64,000 nt of DNA from contig NC_058521.1 of the NCBI RefSeq assembly GCF_904849725.1, positions 341,976,638 through 342,040,637 of the forward strand, in the 5' to 3' direction. Within the stretch, counting starts at the first letter, position 1; every line of letters begins with the position of its first letter. This stretch comes from Hordeum vulgare subsp. vulgare. Its lineage: Eukaryota; Streptophyta; Magnoliopsida; Poales; Poaceae. A program made the translations under genes and the position numbers. The notes beneath the pieces are model-generated. The model had not been told where the DNA came from, searched no databases, and was given only the letters and a program-made list of their open reading frames with translations. Shown in pieces: positions 57,250 to 64,000 of the stretch.

Positions 57250-57984
57250 TGTCGGGGTCGGGGCTCCGCAGATCCAAGAAAAGGTTCACACTCTGTGGTG
57301 CGCTCTCTCTCCAACTCTAGGGTGGCCTGAGTTTAACGGAAGCAAACTAGGACACACGACAATTTACCCAGGTCTGAGGCACCTTGCGGTGTAAAACCCT
57401 ACTCCTACTTGTTTCTCGGGATTGCTTGAGGTGGAAGACGAGTACAAAGATGGGTTCTTTCCCTAGAGGAGATGATGGGAATCAAGGGGCCTTCTACGAA
57501 GGTTGGGCCTCTCTTTTATACCATCCTTGATCCTCTTCCCGAAAACATTGGCGGGAAGGATTGCCACAACGACCTTTTTGAAAGGGGACATGACTGTAGT
57601 CCGCCCTGACAAAGGTGGTCTTCGCCTCTAAAAGCCTCTCGTCATGATGCACCGGTGGGCTCGGGGGTGACCTCTGTCGTTTCGATCCCCCAACTTTAGT
57701 CTTCTTGTACCGAAAGGGAGACCCTTGGGAGTTTCTTTGGGAGCATGCTAGCTGGCCTTGCTTCCTTAGCATGGGAGAGAAAATCCTCCATGTCTGTTCC
57801 TGCTAGCATCGCTCCTACGTAGCCTGTGCAACCTGCATCACCCACACGGAGGTGCAGGACCGTGGGGTCCTGCTACATCGCCCTCAGCGAGCCCGCCTCG
57901 CGACAGCCTCAGGGCTGGCCTCAGGACGCGCCCTTGCTGTGGACGTCCCCTCATGATCCTCGGCGATGGTCCTTGATGCTTGCC
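57250..57984 (-). repeat. 5' LTR (part) of the GC-rich Gypsy
   Basis: Plus coordinates start TGTCGGGGTCGGGGCTCCGC. On the minus strand the text GGAGTAGGGTTTTACACCGC near 57395 is a hallmark of the U5 side of Triticeae Gypsy LTRs (memory). At 57984 the sequence changes to the LTR of the Athila-type element, so the LTR start (minus) is cut and probably continues beyond the window. The pentamer TTGCC (57980-57984) is the left half of the expected duplication. Confidence 0.6.
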
Positions 57985-59492
57985 TGATACGTCCATTTTG
58001 CATCATGTTTTATATCAATATTTATTGCATTATGGGCTGTTAATACACATTATGGTACAATATGTCTGTCGTTTCTCTCTTATTTTACAAGATTTACATG
58101 AAGATGGAGAATGCCGGCAGCTGGAATTCTGGACTAGAAAAGGAGAAAATTTGAGAGACATATTCTGCGCAGCTCCAAAAGTCCTGAAAATTTATGGAGG
58201 ATTGTTTTGGAATATATGAAAAATAATGGGAGAAAGGAACACCGGAGGGGACCCACCAAGAGGTCACAAGGCAGGGGGCGAGGCATACCCCCTGGCCGCA
58301 CTCTGCAAGCTTGTGGGCCCCCCTGGCAGGCCTCCCATGCCCATCTTCTGCTATATGAAAGGGTTTTGACATAGAAAAAAATTAGAGGAGAGCTTTCGGG
58401 ACGTAGCGCCGCCGTCTCGAGGCTGAACTTCGACAAGACCAATCTAGAGCTCCGATGGAGCTATTCCGCTCGGGAAACTTCCCTCCCAAAGGGGGAAATC
58501 GAAGCCATCATCGTCACCAACGATCCTCTCATCGAGAGGGGGTCAATATCCATCAACATCTTGATCACCACCATCTACTCTCAAAACCCTAGTTCATCTC
58601 TTTTAGCCTATCTTTCTCTCAAAACCTTAGATTGGTACCTCAGGGTTGCTAGTAGTGTTAATTACTCCTTGTAGTCGATGCTAGTTGGTTTATTTGGTGG
58701 AATATCATATGTTTAGATACTTAATGATTATTAATACTCCTCTGATTATGAACATGAATATGCTTTCCGGGTAGTTACGTTTGTTCCTGAGGACATGGGA
58801 TAAGTCTTGTTATAATTAATCATGTGAATTTGGTATTCGTTCGATATTTTGATAAGATATATGTTGTCTCGCCTCTAGTGGTGTCATGTTAAGTTCAACT
58901 ACATACCACTTCACCATTATTTAGGCCTATAGGAAGGAATTGGGAAGTAATAAGTAGATGATGGGATTCTAGAGTTACAGAAGCTTAAACCCTAGTTTAT
59001 GCATTGCTTCGTAAGGGGCTGATTTGGATCCATATGTTTCATGCAATGGTTAGATTTATCTTAATTCTTCTTTCCTAGTTGCGGATGCTTGCGAGATAGG
59101 TTAATCATAAGTGGATGTTTGTACAAGTAAGGGTAGAACCCAAGCACCGGTCCACCCAAGTAACGAACGTGAATCATATGAGCATGATGAAAACGAGCTT
59201 GACATAAATTACCATGTGTCCTCGGGAGCGCTTTTGTTTATATAACAAATTGTCCAGGCTTTTCCTTTTCTACAAAAAGGATTGGTCCACCTTGCTGCAC
59301 CCTTTTTAAATTTATTACTTGCTACCCGTTACGAATTACCTTATCACAAAACTATCTGTCACCGATAATTTCAGTGCTGGTAGAGAATACCTTACTGAAA
59401 ACCGCGTGTCATTTCCTTATGCTCCTCGTTTGGTTCAACACTCTTACTTATCGAAAGGACTACGATAGAGCCCCTACACTTGTGTGTTGTCA
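57985..59492 (+). repeat. 5' LTR of the Athila/Sabrina-type element
   Basis: 1,508 bp from TGATACGTCC to …GTGTGTTGTCA, then an 11-base spacer before the PBS. It contains a CTATATGAAAGGG sequence (58351 on) that looks like a decayed TATA box, and a GC-rich leader around 58400-58560. Confidence 0.8.
58352..58359 (+). promoter_or_regulatory. Decayed TATA box in the Athila-type LTR
   Basis: TATATGAA in CTTCTGCTATATGAAAGGG. The position, before a GC-rich leader, fits the LTR promoter. A TATATAAA ancestor is inferred. Confidence 0.4.
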
Positions 59493-59503
59493 AGACTCTT
59501 TTC

Positions 59504-59520
59504 TAGCACCGTTTCCAGGG
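59504..59520 (+). other. Primer-binding site, tRNA-Asp type, decayed
   Basis: TAGCACCGTTTCCAGGG, against TGGCGCCGTTGCCGGGG in the left element (3654-3670, minus): three G-to-A changes and one G-to-T. Confidence 0.75.
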
Positions 59521-59598
59521 AGTGAAGCGCCTTTTGTAAGTCGAACTTGGTAAGGAAAAATTTATATACTGTGCTGAAATTTACTATCACTTGTCACT

Positions 59599-60358
59599 AT
59601 GGAAAATAATACTTTGAGGGGCTTGTTCGGGGTATGTTCACCCCGACCGGAAGCACAAAGAGATGCTCCTCAACCTTCTGCACCTATTGAAAATATTTAT
59701 TATGAAATTCCTTCGGGTATCATAGAAAAACTGCAAGCTAATCCTTATGCAGGAGATGGAACACTACATCCTGATTTGCATCTAATCTATGTGGATGAAG
59801 TTTGTGGATTATTTACGCTTGCAGGTCTGCCCAAGGATGATGTCAAGAAGAAGATCTTTCCTTTATCTTTGAAGGAAAAGGCGTTGACATGGTATAGGCT
59901 ATGTGATGATATTGGATCATGGAACTACAACCGATTGACATTGGAATTTCATCAGAAGTTTTATCCTATGCGTATGGTTCATCGTGATCAGAATTATATA
60001 TATAATTTTTGGCCTTGTGAAGGAGAACGAATCGCTCAAGATTGGGGGAGGCTTAAGTCAATGTTATATTCATGCCCCAATCATTAGCTCCCGAGAGAAA
60101 TTATTATTCAGAATTTTTATGCTCGTCTCTCTCGTAATGATCAATCCATGCTCGACACATCTTGTGTTGGTTCCTTTATGAAGAAAGATATTTAATTCAA
60201 ATGGGACTTATTGGAAAGAATTAAGCGCAACTCGGAAGATTGGTAACTCGAGGAAGGTAATAAGTCAGGTATAAGACTTACGTTTGATTGTGTTAAATCC
60301 TTTATACACACAAATGCTTTTCGTGATTTTAGCACTATGGACTTGACTCTGAGGTAGT
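59599..60358 (+). pseudogene. Athila-type gag
   Basis: ATG 59599, MENNTLRGLFGVCSP…, then NIYYEIPSGIIEKLQANPYAG, FTLAGLPKDDVKKKIFPLSL, KEKALTWYRLCDDIGSWNYN and EFHQKFYPMRMVHRDQNYIYNF. This is the capsid core of Athila-type elements. The first stop is at 60085-60087. The same frame continues with PREIIIQNFYARLS and FKWDLLERIKRNSEDW, with stops near 60192 and 60241, to about 60358. No zinc knuckle before the protease is visible, as is common for this lineage. Confidence 0.85.
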
Positions 60359-60458
60359 AGCTTCATTTTGTGAATCTTTTGATACTCATGTTGATCTCCC
60401 CAAGTAGAAGTGGTTTAAATATCATCCTCACATTGAAGTTAAAGTGGTTGAACCTATT

Positions 60459-61577
60459 AAAGTTTAAGAAGAAACGAATATTTATAATGTTGATCCTGTT
60501 ATTCCTACTGCTTATATTGAGAAACCATGCTTTCCAATTAGGACACCTATACCTCCTGAACAAATTAAAGTTGAGCCTGATATTTCTATGGTTAAAGATC
60601 TCTTGGTTGATAATATTGATGGGCTTGTCATTCACTTCTGTGATGAAGCCGCTAGAATTGCTAGACCTGATACTAAGGGTAAACATAGACCTATTATTGG
60701 TGTGCATGTTGTTTTTGTTTAAATAGGAGATGATTTTTATCATGGCTTATGTGATGTGGGTGCTAGTGTGAGTGCAATTCCCTTTACCTCATACCAAGAA
60801 ATTACGAATGATATTGCACCAGCCAATTTAGAGGAAATTGATGTTACCATCAAGCTTGCTAATAGAGATACTATTTCACCAATTGGGATTGTTAGAGATG
60901 TTGATGTCTTGTGTGGTAAAGTAAAGTATCCTACTTATTTTCTTGTTCTTTGTTAGCCACAAGATGATTTTAACCCCATTATATTCGGTAGACCCTTCTT
61001 CAATATTGTTAATGCTAAGATTGATTGTGAAAAAGAAACGGTTAATGTATGTTTTGGGGATGCATCTCATGAGTTCAATTTCTCTAAATTTCATAGACAA
61101 CCCCATGACAAAAAATTGCCTAGTAAATATGAAAGTATTGGTCTCGCTTCTATCGCTGTGCCTCCTACCGATCCCTTAGAACAATATTTGCTAGACCATG
61201 AAAATGTTATGCATATGAACGAAAGGAACGAAATAGATAACATTTTCTTTGATCAACAGCCTATTTTGAAACACAACATGCTTGTTGAAATACTCGGGGA
61301 TCCTCCTTCACCCAAGGGTGATCCCATGTTTGAGATTAAACAATTACCTGATACTCTTAAGAATGCTTATCTTGATGAAAAAGATATATATCTTGTTATT
61401 ATTAGTGCTAACCTTTCAAAGTATGAAGAACAGAGATTATTGAAAACTCTGAGGAAGCACCGTGCCGCTATTGGATATACTCTTGATGATCTTAAGGGCA
61501 TTATTCCCACTCTATGTGAGCACAAAATCATATGGAGCCTGATGCTAAACCAGTTGTTGATCACCAACTACGATTAA
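60459..61577 (+). pseudogene. Athila-type protease and connection to RT
   Basis: Text in the protease frame starts with NIYNVDPVIPTAYIEKP and KDLLVDNIDGLVIHFCDEAA, then a stop at 60720. The protease active site DVGASVSAIP (Asp codon 60753-60755) is followed by DVDVLCGKVKYPTYFLVL, a stop at 60954-60956, and IIFGRPFFNIVNAKIDCEKE. From 61116 the frame is open through QRLLKTLRKHRAAIGYTLDD to 61577. A frameshift near 61525 separates it from RT. Confidence 0.82.
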
Positions 61578-62949
61578 ATACTAAATTGAAGGAACTGGTA
61601 TGAAATGGAATAATAAAGCTTCTGGAGGTAGGTATAATTTATCCTATTAATGATAGTAGATACGTTAGTCCCGTTCATTGTGTCCCTGCAAAGGGTGGTA
61701 TTACTGTTGTTCCTTATGATAAAGATGAATTGATCCCGCAAAGAATTGTTAAAGGATATCGAATGGTAATTGATTCTAGCAAATTAAATAAAGCTACTAG
61801 GAAAGATCATTACTCGCTAGCTTTTATTGATCAAATGATAGAAATACTATCCAAACTTACATATTTTTGCTTTCTTGATGGTTATTTTGGCTTCTTTCAA
61901 ATACATGTATCAGAAGAGGATCAAGAGACCACTTTTGCTTGCGATTTCAGTACCTTTGCTTATAGATGTATGCCTTTCGGTTTATGCAATGCACCTGCTA
62001 CCTTTCAAAGATGTATGATGTCTATATTCTCTCACTTTTGTGAAACGATTGTTGAGGTTTTCATGGTTGATTTTTCCGTTTAGGGAACTTCTTTTGATGA
62101 TGGCTTGACCAACCTTGATCGAGTTTTGCAGAGATGTGAAGAAATTAATCTTGTCTTGAATTGGGAGAAGTGTCACTTTATGGTTAATGAAGGCATCTTC
62201 TTGGGACACAAAAACTCCGAAAGAGGTATTGAAGTTGACAAAGCTAAGGTTGATTCTATGGAAAAAATGTCGTATCGAACAAATATCAAAGGTATAATAA
62301 GCTTCCTTGGTCATGATGGTTTCTATAGGAGATTTATTAAAGACTTCTCTAAAATTTCTAAGCCTCTCACTAATCTTTTGCAAAAGGATGCTCCATTCGT
62401 TTTTGATGATGATTTTGTAGAAACATTTGAAATTCTTAAGAGAGCCTTGATCACCGCACCTGTTTTTCAACCAGCTGATTGGAACCTACCCTTTGAATTA
62501 TGTGTGATGCTAGTGATTATGTTGTTGGTGCTGTTCTAGGACAAAGAGTTGATAAGAAATTAAATGCCATCCGTTACACTAGTAAAACTCTAGACAGTGC
62601 TGAAAGAAACTATGCTACCACTGAAAAGGATTTTTTAGCGGTTGTGTTTGCTTGCGATAAGTTTAGACCTTATATTGTTGATTCCAAAGTACTTGTTCAC
62701 ACTGATAATGCTGCTATTAAGTACCTTATGCAAAAGAAAGATACTAAACCTAGACTTATGAGATGGGTTCTTCTGCTACAAGAATTTGATCTGCATATCA
62801 TTTATAGAAAGGGTGTTGATAACTCCGTAGCAGATAACTTGTCTAGATTAGAGAATATTCTTGATGAGCCACTACCTATTTATGATAGATTCCTTGATGA
62901 ACAATTAGCTGTCATAAATGCTTCATGCAATGCTCCTTGGTATGCTTAA
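61529..62949 (+). pseudogene. Athila-type reverse transcriptase and RNase H
   Basis: RT text: HMEPDAKPVVDHQ at 61529, PVHCVPAKGGITVV, GYRMVIDSSKLNKATRKDHY, FLDGYFGFFQIHV (first catalytic Asp kept), MPFGLCNAPATFQRCMMSIF. The active site reads FMVDFSV then a stop (62060-62083), where the family has FMDDFSVYG. Then LNWEKCHFMVNEGIFLGHK, a linker with FLGHDGFYRRFIKDFSKIS, a shift near 62490 and RNase H ([54 protein letters not shown]), ending with a stop at 62947-62949. Confidence 0.9.
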
Positions 62950-64000
62950 TATGCTAATTACATCGTTGCTAAATTTATACCGCCTAGTTTCACATATCAA
63001 CTAAAGAAAAAGTTCTTCTATGATTTAAGACATTACTTTTGGGACGATCCACACCTTAATAAAGAAGGAGTAGATGGTATTATTAGACGTTGTGCACATG
63101 AGCATGAACAGGGACAGTTCCTCCACAAGTGTCACTCCGAGGCCTACGGAGGACACCACGCTGGAGACAGAAGTGCACACAAGGTATTACAATCTGGTTT
63201 TTATTGGCCTACTCACTTCAAGGATGCTCATAAATTTGTCTTGTCTTGTGATGAATGTCAAAGAATTGGTAATATTAGTAGACGTCAGGAAATGCCTATG
63301 AATTACTCTCTAATTATTGAACCATTTAATGTTTGAGGTTTTGATTATATGGGACCTTTTCCAAATTCCAACGGGTATACTTATATTCTAGTTATTCTTG
63401 ATTATGTTACTAAGTGGGTAGAAGCTATTCCAACTAGTAGTGTTGATCATAACACTTCTATTAAAATGCTAAAAGAGGTTATTTTCCATAGATTTCGAGT
63501 CCTTGGATATTTAATGACTGATGGTGGTTCACACTTTATCTATGGTGCTTTCCGTAGATTGCCTGCTAGGTATGATGTTAATCATAGAATTGCATCTCCT
63601 TATCATCCTAAGTGTAGTGGGAAAATCGAATTGAGATACAAAGAAATAAAATTGATCTTGCAAAAGACCGTTAATAAATCTAGAAAGAATTGGTCTAAGA
63701 AACTTGACGATGCATTATGTGCTTATAGAACCGCTTACAAAAACCCTTTGGGTATGTCTCCTTATAAAATGGTTTATGGTAAAGTATGTTACTTACCTCA
63801 AGAGCTAGAACATAAAGGTTATTGGGCAATTAAAGAGCTGAACTATGATTTCAAACTTGCTGGTGAAAATAGGTTATTTGACATTAGCTCACTTGATGAA
63901 TGGACAACCCAGGCCTATGAGAATGCCAAGTTGTTTAAAGAAAACGTTAAGAGATGGCATGATAGAAGGATACAAAAGTGCGAATTCAATGTAGGTGATC
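62950..64000 (+). pseudogene. Athila-type integrase (cut by window end)
   Basis: Same frame as RNase H. Zinc-binding domain with HKCHSEAYGGHHAGDRSAHK and FVLSCDECQRIGN; catalytic core GFDYMGPFPNSNGYTYILV, YLMTDGGSHFI, and the Glu in SGKIELRYKEIK; then DDALCAYRTAYKNPLGMSPY. A TGA at 63335-63337 stands where Trp is usual (…FDVWGFDYMGPF). Beyond 64000 the gene continues. Confidence 0.88.

Larger units (their letters stand above)
57985..64000 (+). mobile_element. Athila/Sabrina-type Gypsy element, plus strand, cut by window end
   Basis: LTR 57985-59492, tRNA-Asp type PBS, gag from 59599, protease at 60753, RT about 61540-62470, RNase H 62500-62949, integrase 62950 to the end. The LTR start TGATACGTCCATTTTGCATC is, as far as I recall, that of the Sabrina group. 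The coding part resembles its autonomous relatives. All genes have stops or frameshifts, and the RT active site is changed. An env-like gene, if any, and the 3' LTR lie outside the window. Confidence 0.88.

Noticed and set aside
1..64000. CRISPR arrays, rRNA and tRNA genes
   Set aside because: No regularly spaced repeat array and no cloverleaf with A/B boxes was found. The only tRNA-related texts are primer-binding sites of retrotransposons.

Overview
The window is repeat-rich nuclear DNA of a grass, most likely a Triticeae species (wheat, barley, rye or Aegilops). It is almost entirely a nest of LTR retrotransposons: Tekay-type chromovirus with 4-kb LTRs, Athila/Sabrina-type Gypsy, Tat-type Gypsy and SIRE/Maximus-type Copia. 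There is also a CACTA transposon end. Family names come from memory of motifs and LTR termini, not from a search. I found no intact host gene, no rRNA or tRNA gene and no CRISPR array.

Layout, left to right. (1) 1-4112 plus 22150 to about 22570: an Athila-type Gypsy element on the minus strand, with a decayed gag-like gene, a tRNA-Asp type primer-binding site and one LTR. It carries a 342-bp CACTA fragment. (2) 4113-22144: a complete but dead Tekay-type element on the minus strand, inserted in that LTR (target duplication ATTAT). It has 4.1-4.2 kb LTRs, an ORF0, gag, protease and RT-RNaseH-integrase-chromodomain. (3) 8189-12218: a 4,030-bp solo LTR inside the Tekay 3' LTR (duplication CTCAA). 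(4) 22742-27183: a Tat-type RT fragment, then a GC-rich block with a decayed coiled-coil protein and a frameshifted gene that reads as a B3 DNA-binding domain with its own TATA box. (5) 27184-55603: a SIRE/Maximus-type Copia element on the minus strand (called M), split by (6) 35147-49425, a second element of the same family on the plus strand (called P, duplication GTAAT), inserted in the RT region of M. (7) 55604-57984: the gag end and LTR of a GC-rich Tat-like Gypsy on the minus strand. (8) 57985 to the window end: an Athila/Sabrina-type element on the plus strand with LTR, gag, protease, RT, RNase H and integrase, all broken.

Nesting order agrees with decay: by eye the LTRs of P differ by about 4 percent, those of M and Tekay by about 8 percent. 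Every pol gene is dead through stops, frameshifts, deletions or lost catalytic residues.

The most interesting structure is in the two Copia elements. After pol both carry a third gene (ORF3). Before it, in both copies, lie a TATAAATA box, a GC-rich leader, a matching GTAAATAAAATCC splice-donor-like site and an acceptor-like site just before the ORF3 start codon. This suggests that ORF3 has its own promoter and a 5'-leader intron. The B3-domain pseudogene and several templated DNA-repair scars are the other observations worth following up.
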